Shown: positions 44,950-53,732 of the stretch, piece after piece | Layout: the number at the start of each line of letters is the position of its first letter | How positions within the stretch are numbered: position 1 is the first letter of the stretch | Origin: an uncultured Bacteroidia bacterium | Lineage (GTDB): Bacteria > Bacteroidota > Bacteroidia > Bacteroidales > UBA932 | Reading direction: 5' to 3' | Length of the DNA stretch: 64,000 bases | Assembly: GCA_902789395.1 (NCBI GenBank) | Contig: CADANY010000001.1 | Location: 62,001-126,000 of the forward strand | Notes under the pieces: model-generated | Databases searched by the model: none | What the model was told of the DNA's origin: nothing | The model's input: only the letters and a program-made list of their open reading frames with translations | Made by a program: the position numbers and the translations under genes

Positions 44950-46683
44950 ATGAAACTTTTTGATTTCCTTAAAACTCACAAGCTCAGCATTCTGTCAGTG
45001 CTTCTTGTGACTGTCGCAGCCATGCTGGGTGCTGACTGCGGCTTTGCTATGGCAGTAGAGCCTGTCGAGTTGGCAGGCGATGCGAACCCGTCGAGCAACA
45101 TGGAGAAATATGATGCCGACACCAACCCCGGTGGTCGTCCGGCTGACGAGACGCTCCAGACTGACGAACAAGGCGGCAAGACCCAACTTCAGGGCAAGGC
45201 GGCTACGGCTACCGATGTCCGTGACGCTGGTCTTGAGGCCGAGGACTACGATGAGGATGTGGATAACTTCCGCAAATTCCGCTTCCCGTCCGAGACCTAT
45301 TTCGCCCGTCGTTGCCGTCCGGTGAAGGTTGACTCCTATGTACACGGTCACTTCCGCAGCGGCTCCACCGATCTGGAGGCCGTCTATACCGGATCTGCTG
45401 TTACCATCACTGCTGGTGCTAATACCAGTACGACCTTTATCGCTGCTACGCAGGTTCTGACCCTCGCAGTTTCCGATTTCGAGAATCCCGAGTGCCTTAC
45501 CGAGTTCTCCACCATCACAGTAAAGGATGTGGAAGGCTTCCGGAAAGATGACGACGGCAATGAAATCAGCGACGGCGAACTCGTTCTCTTCGTCCTGGAT
45601 CACAAGGATTCCTCCGATAATATTAAGTTCCGCGTCCTTAATGGACCGCTCAAGAAGGCTTCCGGAAATGAATCCGCTACATCCATCACCATTCCGGCTA
45701 ATGCCAGCTTCTATGTGATGGCTACGGCTTGCTCCGAGTCCCAGATGCACGTTGCCTCCGAGACTTACCTCCCGGAACGCTTCGATGTCTATCTCCAGAA
45801 GAAGATCGTTACTTGCGTCATTACCGACGAGTTCGAAGGCCAGGAGAAGAAGGTCTCTCTGAAGACCCGCAATGTCCTCGCAAATGCCGAGTATAACTTC
45901 AAGCGTAAATGTGCCCGTTCTCACTGGAATGGTACGAAGTCCCGTCTGGATGTCTTCGTTCCGGAGACCGGCAACCGTGAGGCAGTCTACTGCGAGAATG
46001 GTGTCCTCCGTCAGATCCCGATGCTCTACACGCACGGCAACGAACTGACCGATGATGACCTCCTCGCTATGACCACCCTTATGTTCACCAATAACTCGAT
46101 GTCCGACGATGCTACCGTATTCTGCGGCAAGAAGGCTATGCAGCGTTTCATCAAGCTCGTCAACTCCGCCGACAAGTATAAAGATGTAGGCAAGGTTGAA
46201 GTTAATGAGTACGGTATCAAGGTCCGCAACTATCGCGACAACTTCGGTTCCTTCGAGTTCGTCTGGGACCCGACCCTCGATGACCTCGGCTATGAGGAAT
46301 ACATGGTCGTTCTCGACCTCTATCACGCAACCCGTCCGTACAAGCGGAACGATAGCAAGACCACCCGCGACATGTCCAAGACCGGCGAGGCTCGCGAGGC
46401 TAAGGAACACAACCTCTGCCGTATCGACTGTATCGCTCTGAACGGGTTCAACGCAATCCTCGTTTGCCCGTCATCCGTTGCTCTTGAGGCTTACAAACTC
46501 GGTGGTATCGAGGCCAGCTTCGTTTCTGTTGCCTCTCTCCCGACCGGTGCTTCCCTCACCGCAGACGCGAAGACCAAGCGTTACTATCTGACCGCCGACA
46601 ATGCCGGCTTCAAGGCTGGTGATGTCGTTGAGTGGGATACCGATCTCAACGGTTGGGTCAAGTTCGAAGGACTTATCCGATAA
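44950..46683 (+). CDS. Major capsid protein with N-terminal membrane/signal segment
   Basis: 577 residues. Assigned by position after the scaffold, size, and the HK97-like segments RSHWNGTKSRLDVFVPETGN and AMTTLMFTNNSMSDDATVFCGKKAMQRFI, followed by EFVWDPTLDDLGYEEYMVVLDL; the best-matching phages are Bacteroidetes podoviruses. Strikingly, the first ~35 residues (KLSILSVLLVTVAAML at 11-26, then AMA at 33-35) are a membrane or signal sequence, and a poorly conserved, Gly/Asp/Glu-rich stretch links it to the folded part (~90). Such a segment must be removed or tolerated during assembly. A strong terminator follows. Codon use is C/T-rich at third positions compared with the giant gene, consistent with high expression. 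Confidence 0.85.
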   Translation: MKLFDFLKTHKLSILSVLLVTVAAMLGADCGFAMAVEPVELAGDANPSSNMEKYDADTNPGGRPADETLQTDEQGGKTQLQGKAATATDVRDAGLEAEDYDEDVDNFRKFRFPSETYFARRCRPVKVDSYVHGHFRSGSTDLEAVYTGSAVTITAGANTSTTFIAATQVLTLAVSDFENPECLTEFSTITVKDVEGFRKDDDGNEISDGELVLFVLDHKDSSDNIKFRVLNGPLKKASGNESATSITIPANASFYVMATACSESQMHVASETYLPERFDVYLQKKIVTCVITDEFEGQEKKVSLKTRNVLANAEYNFKRKCARSHWNGTKSRLDVFVPETGNREAVYCENGVLRQIPMLYTHGNELTDDDLLAMTTLMFTNNSMSDDATVFCGKKAMQRFIKLVNSADKYKDVGKVEVNEYGIKVRNYRDNFGSFEFVWDPTLDDLGYEEYMVVLDLYHATRPYKRNDSKTTRDMSKTGEAREAKEHNLCRIDCIALNGFNAILVCPSSVALEAYKLGGIEASFVSVASLPTGASLTADAKTKRYYLTADNAGFKAGDVVEWDTDLNGWVKFEGLIR

Positions 46684-46706
46684 CCTGCGATCTGATGTAG
46701 AACCGA

Positions 46707-46735
46707 GGGGAGGGACTCACTCCCTCCCCTTTTTT
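46707..46735 (+). terminator. Strong terminator after the major capsid gene
   Basis: GGGGAGGGA / TCCCTCCCC, perfect 9-bp stem with 5-nt loop CTCAC and six T. No promoter box follows, so the downstream connector and fibre genes must be reached by read-through, lowering them relative to capsid. Confidence 0.93.
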
Positions 46736-46746
46736 AATTAAACACC

Positions 46747-47220
46747 ATGCAAACTAAAATCTATGGTATCTACGGATACACGACAACTATAATTAGGATT
46801 CCCGCAGGTGACGGGAAGGCATATCTGAACTGTGAGTTCACCAGAGGATGCCCTCATAACCGGGCGAACTATCGTCCTGCCACCTACGCGACCGCAGACA
46901 AAACCGAACAGGACATCATTGAACGCAGCCCTCTCTTCAATCGGCAGATCAAACTCATCCGTGCTTATGGCGAACCGGAGGCCGTTGCAGTAAAAGCGAC
47001 TGTCGCACCTGCTCCCCAGAAGAAATCCGATGAGCAGCAACCAGCCGAGGCTCCGAAAGAGGAAACCGGAGTAACGGATTATCCGGAAGTGACCACCCGC
47101 GAAGAGGCTATCGCCACCCTTAAGAAACTCGGGGCAAAGGCAACCAGTCTCCGTGACGATGCGTCCATCGCTACGTTCATGAAAAAGAACAATATCACCT
47201 TCTCTAACTTCTCCTTCTAA
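46747..47220 (+). CDS. Phage head-associated hypothetical protein
   Basis: 157 residues: N-terminal beta-rich part (YGYTTTIIRIPAGDGKAYLNCEFTRGCPHNRANYRPATYATAD), a Pro/Ala/Glu-rich linker (~85-110) and a C-terminal ~45-residue helical unit (TREEAIATLKKLGAKATSLRDDASIATFMKKNNI) resembling HeH/Rho-N-type small domains. Similar proteins follow the capsid gene in many Bacteroidetes phages. Decoration, head-fibre or head-closure protein are the candidates. The stop overlaps the next gene's ATG. Confidence 0.55.
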   Translation: MQTKIYGIYGYTTTIIRIPAGDGKAYLNCEFTRGCPHNRANYRPATYATADKTEQDIIERSPLFNRQIKLIRAYGEPEAVAVKATVAPAPQKKSDEQQPAEAPKEETGVTDYPEVTTREEAIATLKKLGAKATSLRDDASIATFMKKNNITFSNFSF

Positions 47221-47885
47221 TGATTACTCTCTCCAAAGCAGATGCGATCGCAGCCGTCCGGAAGAACCTGGACGAGCAGGGCCTGAACGAATCGGTCATG
47301 TACTCAGATGAGAATACTGATAATGATTCGCTCGACCTTGTCATTGCCAAGACGCTCCCTGAAGCGATCAATGAGATCCAGAGGATTGCGCCGGCACAAC
47401 TGCTGGAAGGAGAAATCATAAGAACCTTTGACCAACTGCTCATATCGGATAACGTCCTGTCCTTCACCTTCGACAGAAAGTATCTGAGACTGGCCGCATT
47501 CCAAGCGGTTGACTCTGACATCGTCGTGACCGAAGTGATCCCGGAATCCGATCCGGAAGGGCGAAAGCAGCTTAATAAATACATCCGTGGAACGTATGAC
47601 AACCCGAGACTCGTCAAGGTGCAGGGAGCCGGCTACAAGCCGTCTTTCCGTTATTATACCTTGCGGGACGGGAAAGTCTATGAGAGTATTCCGGCATCTG
47701 CCATCCGGAAACTCATGATCGTCCCGAGGATGGAGTATGCTGCCGCCACAACGGAGTATCAGTTCTCCGCAGATCTTCTGGACAACGTTATCAATAAGCT
47801 GACGGCAATGGTCCTCTACATTTACAAGGAGGGAGAACTTGCGAATTACTTTAATGAAAAATCAACCCAATGGAAAACCTTGTAG
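47220..47885 (+). CDS. Head-tail adaptor-like protein
   Basis: 221 residues, helical. N-terminal ITLSKADAIAAVRKNLDEQG, then long helices (LDLVIAKTLPEAINEIQRI) and a C-terminal helix bundle (FSADLLDNVINKLTAMVLYIY). Size, helical plan and location after the capsid gene fit the P22 gp4/adaptor class that binds under the portal; conserved sequence motifs that would prove it are not visible. Overlaps the next gene by 16 bp. Confidence 0.55.
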   Translation: MITLSKADAIAAVRKNLDEQGLNESVMYSDENTDNDSLDLVIAKTLPEAINEIQRIAPAQLLEGEIIRTFDQLLISDNVLSFTFDRKYLRLAAFQAVDSDIVVTEVIPESDPEGRKQLNKYIRGTYDNPRLVKVQGAGYKPSFRYYTLRDGKVYESIPASAIRKLMIVPRMEYAAATTEYQFSADLLDNVINKLTAMVLYIYKEGELANYFNEKSTQWKTL

Positions 47886-48388
47886 GAATAAGCAATAATG
47901 TCCTCATCAAATGGAATCTTTACCACAACGATGGCAATCCATTCCCTGTCGATGAGTATGATCTGAAACTCTTCGTCATCACCGGAAGAGGACGGACGGA
48001 GGTGTCTACCTTCTCTGTCACCGGGGAGGACTATAATGTCATATCCTTCCAGGTGAACATCCCCTTCAAGAGATTCCTTGGTGCGGGGTCCATTGTGTTG
48101 AGTATTATCCGTGGAGGGATGCAGATCGCGACCGTTGAACATCGCGATGTGTTCCGCGTCATCTATGCCGGACTCCAGAACGGGTCGTGCGGAGCAAATG
48201 AATTCACGTTCAACTCCTTCGTCAACGTCCTCCATCCGGAGTACATCACGGGGACCTTCAATCTGCTATTCCCCGAATTTGAGGTGCGCGACGACATGCA
48301 CCTCTACATGATGGCGGACTCTGAACTGTACAACCATAATTTCGCCCTTGACGAAGAGACGGGCGAACTCATATATAAGAACTATTGA
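47870..48388 (+). CDS. Phage structural hypothetical protein
   Basis: 172 residues, beta-rich, opening MENLVGISNNVLIKWNLYHNDGNPFPVDEYDLKLFVITGRG and continuing with immunoglobulin-like strand patterns (ISFQVNIPFKRFLGAGSIVLSIIRGG). No named family. The location between adaptor and fibres suggests a tail-knob or fibre-docking component. Starts 16 bp inside the adaptor gene and ends 1 bp before the large fibre gene. Confidence 0.55.
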   Translation: MENLVGISNNVLIKWNLYHNDGNPFPVDEYDLKLFVITGRGRTEVSTFSVTGEDYNVISFQVNIPFKRFLGAGSIVLSIIRGGMQIATVEHRDVFRVIYAGLQNGSCGANEFTFNSFVNVLHPEYITGTFNLLFPEFEVRDDMHLYMMADSELYNHNFALDEETGELIYKNY

Positions 48389-48389
48389 T

Positions 48390-51300
48390 ATGAAAATCGA
48401 CGCGAATCTCGGTAAGGTTGGAATAACCGTAGGGGGCGAATGGACTGACAAGACTTTGTATGAACGTCTGACTATCGTCTCCAGGCACGGCTCGTCCTAT
48501 CTCAGCAAGACCACCAATAAAGGGAATGATCCGGAAAGCGACACGGACAACTGGATGCTCATTGCCTCGAAGGGAGACAAGGGCGAGGACGGTTCTGGCT
48601 CCGGTGAGGGTGGAGGAACGATCTCCATCGGCGTTGATTTTGACACGGACGGCTATCTCTATTGGGTAGTCAATGGTGTATGGCTCCTCGATCCGAACGG
48701 GAACAAGGTCCGTGCGCAGGGTATCGACGGAGAAAGCGGAGGCGGGAGTGGCGATGGATCTTCTGCCTTCAAGAGCATCGTCTTCCTCCGTTCCAACACG
48801 ACTCCGGTCACGCCAACCGGCGGATCATTTCTTTCTCCAGTCCCTTCTGGATGGAATGACGGAATCCCGCAGGGCGAGGAAAAACTCTGGATGAGTTCCA
48901 GATGGTTCTACTCCGATCCAGAAAGGACGGCCACCACTTCATGGAGTGTCCCGGCACAGGCGACCGACACGTCAGAGGTTGATATCGAATTCTCCGCCAT
49001 AGCGGAAAATCCCGGCAGTCCGACATCGGCTCCTACAAACTGGCACAACGAAGGCGTGACGGGAGATATCTGGATGGCGGTCCGTATCAAACGGAACGGT
49101 GTCTGGGGACCCTGGTCTATCGCGAAGATCAAGGGCGAGGACGGAAGGACTCCGAATGCGGCCTTCAAGAGCATCGTATTCAAAAGGAGTAATGCCGCGA
49201 GCGTCGATGCTCCGTCTGCAACAAGCGGTTCGTATGCTTCTCCGGTTCCCTATGGGTGGTCAGACGGAATCCCGTCCGGAGACGGGAAGATCTGGATGAG
49301 TACCAGAATCTTCTCTTCTGACGGGCTTGCACCGCAACAAGCTGCTTGGACGACTCCGGAGGTTGTCGCCGATAACGAATACATGGACTATGAATTCTCT
49401 TCTGTCGCCAATCCTGGAACACCATCAAAGGCAACTCCGGCTAGTGCAGAGCAGAATCCAAACTGGACTAATTCGGCAGATGCCACTACTATCTGGATGG
49501 CAATGCGAAAAGTCAGCAACGGAAGTTACGTAACCGGAAGTTCGTGGCAGGTTGTAAAAATCAAAGGAGAAAACGGAAAGGATGGAACAAGCGTAACCAT
49601 CAAAGGAAAACTCACCGATACAAGCCAACTACCTTCTTCCGGGAATGTGGCTGGCGACGGATATCTCATTGACGGAGAACTCTGGGTATGGGATGGCGAT
49701 TCGTGGGAGAACGTCGGCAAGATTAAAGGCGAAGACGGTACTCCAGGACTAGATGGAAGAAGTCCATTCGTCCATATTAAGTATTCTAATGACGGCGGAA
49801 CAACGTTTACTGATAATGATGGTGAAACACCCGGTGATTACATTGGAATATATGTGGATTATATATCAGAAGATAGTAGTGACGTGAGCATGTATCAGCC
49901 GTGGAATAAAATCACGGGTGAAGACGGTTTTGGATATGAGTATATCTTCCAGTTAAGTTCCAGCGCAACTGCCCCTAATGTCCCGTCGGCATATTCTGAC
50001 GTAGATGACTTTGTCCCGACCGGGTGGACGGATAACCCTGGCGGGGTTACTTCAGTCCGTCCATATTGCTGGATGTGTTGGAGGCAAAAAGTCGACGGGT
50101 CTTGGTCCGAATTCCAAGGGACAAATGGTAAAGCAAGACTCTTCTCCCATTACGGTGAGGATGGGCGACCAGGCGATGATGGCCAACCCGGAGATGACGG
50201 TCGCGGGATCGTATCGATCACAGCGATGTATCTCGCAACGAACAGTGTATCTGGGGTAACAAGATCCACCACTGGATGGACCAGCACAATCCAGACAATC
50301 GGCCCGAATAAAAAGTACCTTTGGCGATATGAGATTACCGAGTTTGACGATAACACATCAAGCGAAACAGATCCGGTCATCATTGGTGTATATGGGTCTG
50401 GTCGGGGCATCTCATCTGTAGATGAGTATTACGGTGTAAGCAGCAGTACATCCGAGCAACCGTATGACTGGGATAGCACTCCTCCTACTATTGACGCTGT
50501 AAACAAGTATCTGTGGAATTATGAAACCATCAATTATGATGATGGAACATATGATAACACAGATCCGATCATCCTAAACGTCTATTCAGAAGGCAGGGGT
50601 ATAAGCAGAATTATAGAATATTACCTTGCTACCAATGCTTCATCTGGAGTTACCAGGTCTACATCTGGTTGGGGCACAACCGTTCAGAGCCCGAGCGCGA
50701 ATGCGAGATATCTTTGGAATTACGAAGAGGTCGAGTATACCGATGACACCTCTTCCGAAACCGATCCCGTCATCATCGGGGTGTATGTCGTTCCGGCTTA
50801 TGCGGACGACGTTCAATTCCTGAAGGGTCTCTTCGGAGAAGATGAAGTGCTCGATGAATACAGCGGTGCGGTATTGTCGTCTGTCCTTGGAGTAATGGAC
50901 GATAGCGGAGAGCGGGTTGTGGCGATGCTCAACGGAAGTACCGACTTCTATGACAATCGTCATGGTACACTAATGATTGCCGCCGGCCTCCCTAATGGAG
51001 TCCTTTCATATGATCGTGCGACTTTCCAGGTCTACGAAGACGGACATGTGGTTCTCCATGATGTCGTGGGAGTAGATGTGGATATGAGCGGTCACGTAAA
51101 TGCGACATCTGGAAAGATTGGCTCATTCGATATCAATAGCGATGGAACGATCTCATGGTCTGGTAATGTCCCGGCTACTGAATACTCTTCCGAATTCGGC
51201 CTGTCGCCGGAGGGAATGTCTTACGGATTATATGAGACGGTGGCATCCACCAAATACACCGTTGGATACTTTAACGTTGGACTTGATTCGTCCGATCGAC

Positions 51301-51812
51301 TCGTTGTCATTAACACACAGACGGACGGTGTCACTCCATTATGGGTTTCTGGCAATCAAGGCGAAGATGCAATTACCGTTGGCAATGGCGATGTGACTAT
51401 TGAAGCCGGAGATCTGTATCTTCAGCATGGGTCTGTTGACGTATATGGAGATGTTATTATAGGCACGGCGGGGAGAATAAGGAATTTCCGCCTCAATACA
51501 GGTGTATTCGATGAGGGATCTAGTTCTCCGCTTCGTCTGGATAACTATCCATCATATCAGAATTACGCAATATATCGTAGTTCTGCATACACTATCCAAC
51601 TACCCAGCTCCCCCACAAATGGAGATGAATATACTTTGGTATGCACCGGAGTTGGCCCGACAATCAATCTGAACGGGAAATCGGCACGTCTTGTTGGGCA
51701 CAGTGGATCATCCGCAGAATACTTATCAAACAACACAACCTTAACGGCCAATAAGACCTACAAGTTAATTTACGATGGGTCGACCCCCATGTGGCTTATT
51801 ATCGAAATGTAA
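48390..51812 (+). CDS. Large tail fibre with collagen-like and duplicated beta modules
   Basis: 1140 residues from the ATG at 48390, one base after the previous stop. N-terminal anchoring module: NLGKVGITVGGEWTDKTLYERLTIVSRHG...DNWMLIASKGDKGEDG, shared with the gene at 52084. Next, two copies of a ~120-residue module starting AFKSIVF(L/K)RSN and containing GW(N/S)DGIP...(L/I)WMS, each followed by a GEDG/GENG triplet; short collagen-like runs (GRPGDDGQPGDDG); three ~75-residue repeats beginning GRGI(V/S).I..(M/Y)Y and ending SETDPVI; and a C-terminal beta-structured tip (PTNGDEYTLVCTGVGPTINLNGKSARLVG). A trimeric fibre recognising the host surface is the clear role. Confidence 0.8.
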   Translation: MKIDANLGKVGITVGGEWTDKTLYERLTIVSRHGSSYLSKTTNKGNDPESDTDNWMLIASKGDKGEDGSGSGEGGGTISIGVDFDTDGYLYWVVNGVWLLDPNGNKVRAQGIDGESGGGSGDGSSAFKSIVFLRSNTTPVTPTGGSFLSPVPSGWNDGIPQGEEKLWMSSRWFYSDPERTATTSWSVPAQATDTSEVDIEFSAIAENPGSPTSAPTNWHNEGVTGDIWMAVRIKRNGVWGPWSIAKIKGEDGRTPNAAFKSIVFKRSNAASVDAPSATSGSYASPVPYGWSDGIPSGDGKIWMSTRIFSSDGLAPQQAAWTTPEVVADNEYMDYEFSSVANPGTPSKATPASAEQNPNWTNSADATTIWMAMRKVSNGSYVTGSSWQVVKIKGENGKDGTSVTIKGKLTDTSQLPSSGNVAGDGYLIDGELWVWDGDSWENVGKIKGEDGTPGLDGRSPFVHIKYSNDGGTTFTDNDGETPGDYIGIYVDYISEDSSDVSMYQPWNKITGEDGFGYEYIFQLSSSATAPNVPSAYSDVDDFVPTGWTDNPGGVTSVRPYCWMCWRQKVDGSWSEFQGTNGKARLFSHYGEDGRPGDDGQPGDDGRGIVSITAMYLATNSVSGVTRSTTGWTSTIQTIGPNKKYLWRYEITEFDDNTSSETDPVIIGVYGSGRGISSVDEYYGVSSSTSEQPYDWDSTPPTIDAVNKYLWNYETINYDDGTYDNTDPIILNVYSEGRGISRIIEYYLATNASSGVTRSTSGWGTTVQSPSANARYLWNYEEVEYTDDTSSETDPVIIGVYVVPAYADDVQFLKGLFGEDEVLDEYSGAVLSSVLGVMDDSGERVVAMLNGSTDFYDNRHGTLMIAAGLPNGVLSYDRATFQVYEDGHVVLHDVVGVDVDMSGHVNATSGKIGSFDINSDGTISWSGNVPATEYSSEFGLSPEGMSYGLYETVASTKYTVGYFNVGLDSSDRLVVINTQTDGVTPLWVSGNQGEDAITVGNGDVTIEAGDLYLQHGSVDVYGDVIIGTAGRIRNFRLNTGVFDEGSSSPLRLDNYPSYQNYAIYRSSAYTIQLPSSPTNGDEYTLVCTGVGPTINLNGKSARLVGHSGSSAEYLSNNTTLTANKTYKLIYDGSTPMWLIIEM

Positions 51813-51815
51813 CTT

Positions 51816-52082
51816 ATGAGCAAGATAAATTTCAAAAAGTTCAAGATCTTCAATGACATCTCGCAGACGGAATACCGGACTGTGGATGTCTCCCGTGTAT
51901 TTGCGGACACGCTGTACAAGAACGGGACGGGAATCTTCATCCACGACCTTGCTCTCCGGATCTTCCGGAGCGAAGGAGAGATGGAACTTTCCAAGGAAGA
52001 AGAGCAGGTGATAAGCAAGGCGGCAGCGCAGTTCTGCACTCCCCTGTTCATCGATAGTTTAGGAGCAAACTTTACTGAATAA
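51816..52082 (+). CDS. Small fibre-module protein, unknown
   Basis: 88 residues: MSKINFKKFKIFNDISQTEYRTVDVSRVFADTLYKNGTGIFIHDLALRIFRSEGEMEL and an acidic helical end. Short proteins with this pattern are recurrent next to fibre genes of Bacteroidetes phages. Possible fibre-assembly helper; no direct evidence. It lies 3 bp after the large fibre and 1 bp before the next fibre. Confidence 0.55.
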   Translation: MSKINFKKFKIFNDISQTEYRTVDVSRVFADTLYKNGTGIFIHDLALRIFRSEGEMELSKEEEQVISKAAAQFCTPLFIDSLGANFTE

Positions 52083-52083
52083 T

Positions 52084-52974
52084 ATGGGACGGACAGTCAG
52101 AATAGGAAAAGTAATGATCACCCCGGAAGGGAAATGGACTTCCGGGAAGGAGTATGAGAGGCTATCTCTTGTCTACTGGGACGGGAACGGGTATGTCTCA
52201 ATCAAGAAGAATACAGATGTTGAGCCGGGAACGGACGAAGACATCTGGATGCTCTGCGTTCTCGGGCACTCCCCTGTTCTGACGACAGATGCCGAAGGAA
52301 ATCTCTATGTAGATGGAGAACTGGCATCCGAGGCAATACCGGAGGCACTGGAAAAGGTTGACGAAGCACTCCAACAAATTGCAGAGGCAATCGAGAGAGC
52401 TGGTCAAGCCGGACTCTATACATTCGACGAGGCCCCGGTAAGAAATAGCCAGAACCCCGTCAAGTCCGGTGGTGTCTATTCTGCACTGCTCGGTAAGGTT
52501 GACAATGTACCAGGAAAAAACCTCTCGACTAACGACTACACCAATGCAGACAAGGATAAATTGTCCGGAATCGAAGCCGGTGCGCAGAAGAATGTAAAGT
52601 CTGATTGGAATGCCGCATCTGGTGATGCTCAGATTCTGAATAAACCGGATCTCTCTGCTTTCATTACGAAGACGGTTAATGACCTCACGAATTACTATAC
52701 CAAGTCCCAGACCTTCACGAAGGAAGAGGTACAGTCATTGATCGCGGGGATTCGTTCTTTTACCTATGAGTTAGTGTCTGTTCTTCCGACTGCATCCGCG
52801 TCAACTCTTGGGGCAATCTATCTCGTTCCTTCATCAGATCCACAGACGCAGAATGTCAAGGACGAGTACATCACTATACAGCAATCTGGGAGTTATTCTT
52901 GGGAGCAGATTGGAAGCACCGCAATGTCGATTGCTTCAATTACTAATGCACAAATAGACGCTTTGTTTGTATGA
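52084..52974 (+). CDS. Second tail fibre sharing the N-terminal anchor module
   Basis: 296 residues. N-terminus RIGKVMITPEGKWTSGKEYERLSLVYWDGNGYVSIKKN...DIWMLCVLG parallels that of the 48390 fibre, indicating that both dock on the same site. Then a short coiled coil (EALEKVDEALQQIAEAIERA), the NPVKSGGVYSALLGKV motif and GIEAGAQKNVKSDWNAASGDAQILNKP, both typical of Bacteroidetes phage fibres, and a C-terminal beta tip (YELVSVLPTASASTLGAIYLV). The last four bases overlap the GIY-YIG gene. A variant receptor-binding fibre is the likely role. Confidence 0.7.
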   Translation: MGRTVRIGKVMITPEGKWTSGKEYERLSLVYWDGNGYVSIKKNTDVEPGTDEDIWMLCVLGHSPVLTTDAEGNLYVDGELASEAIPEALEKVDEALQQIAEAIERAGQAGLYTFDEAPVRNSQNPVKSGGVYSALLGKVDNVPGKNLSTNDYTNADKDKLSGIEAGAQKNVKSDWNAASGDAQILNKPDLSAFITKTVNDLTNYYTKSQTFTKEEVQSLIAGIRSFTYELVSVLPTASASTLGAIYLVPSSDPQTQNVKDEYITIQQSGSYSWEQIGSTAMSIASITNAQIDALFV

Positions 52975-53732
52975 GCAGAACTTATGTAGTTTATTGCCAT
53001 GTGCTAAAAACTGATGGACGAAAATACATCGGGATAACTAGCCAGCGTCTAAAGAAAAGGTGGCAATACGGTTATGGCTATGAGGCGAGAACTCATTTTG
53101 GAGCAGCCGTTCGTAAATATGGGTGGGATGCCTTTGATCACGAGATACTTGAAACCGGTCTGTCTGAAGAGGAGGCGAAAGGCAAAGAACGCGAGTATAT
53201 TGCACTGTTTGATACCATGAATCCCAAGAAGGGGTTCAACTTGACCGCTGGTGGCGATGGTGTCTTGCATCTTAAAATGACAGAGGAGACCAAGGAGAAG
53301 TTACGTAATTCTCATTTGGGGATAAAACAAAGTCAAGAGACAATTGAAAAACGTAAGGCGTCCAGAGCTGAATATTATAAAACGCACAGCAGGCCAAAAG
53401 TCGCAAGGGAGCATATAATGATGATGGTGAAAGCCAGAGAGGGTCTTACTGCTTGGAATAAAGGTAAGGAGTGGAGCGAAGAAGTAAAGCAAAAACTAAG
53501 AGAGGCGAACCTCGGAAAAAAGGCTTCTGAAGAAACGAGGCAGAAAATGCGTGATAGCGCAAAAAAGAAAAAGGTTGCTGCATATACTATGGATGGCATT
53601 CTCTTTAAGATATTTGACAGTTCTAGAGACGCAGAAAGGTTTTTTGGAAAGGGAGCATCTCATATCACAGAGTGCTGTCAGGGGAAACGGAAGCAGTATT
53701 TAACTTATAGATGGAGTTATTATGGCGAATGA
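52971..53732 (+). CDS. GIY-YIG homing endonuclease with NUMOD3 and NUMOD1-type repeats
   Basis: 253 residues. GIY-YIG nuclease domain at the N-terminus (VVYCHVLKTDGRKYIGITSQRLKKRW; Tyr, Gly-Ile and catalytic Arg visible), then NUMOD3 DNA-binding units (MTEETKEKLRNSHLG, WSEEVKQKLREANLGKKASEETRQKM) and a NUMOD1-like helix-turn-helix (DSSRDAERFFGKGASHITECCQG). Free-standing selfish endonuclease, not a phage virion gene. It is inserted so neatly that it overlaps both neighbours (4 bp upstream, 11 bp downstream) and keeps the operon in register. Confidence 0.9.
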   Translation: MSRTYVVYCHVLKTDGRKYIGITSQRLKKRWQYGYGYEARTHFGAAVRKYGWDAFDHEILETGLSEEEAKGKEREYIALFDTMNPKKGFNLTAGGDGVLHLKMTEETKEKLRNSHLGIKQSQETIEKRKASRAEYYKTHSRPKVAREHIMMMVKAREGLTAWNKGKEWSEEVKQKLREANLGKKASEETRQKMRDSAKKKKVAAYTMDGILFKIFDSSRDAERFFGKGASHITECCQGKRKQYLTYRWSYYGE

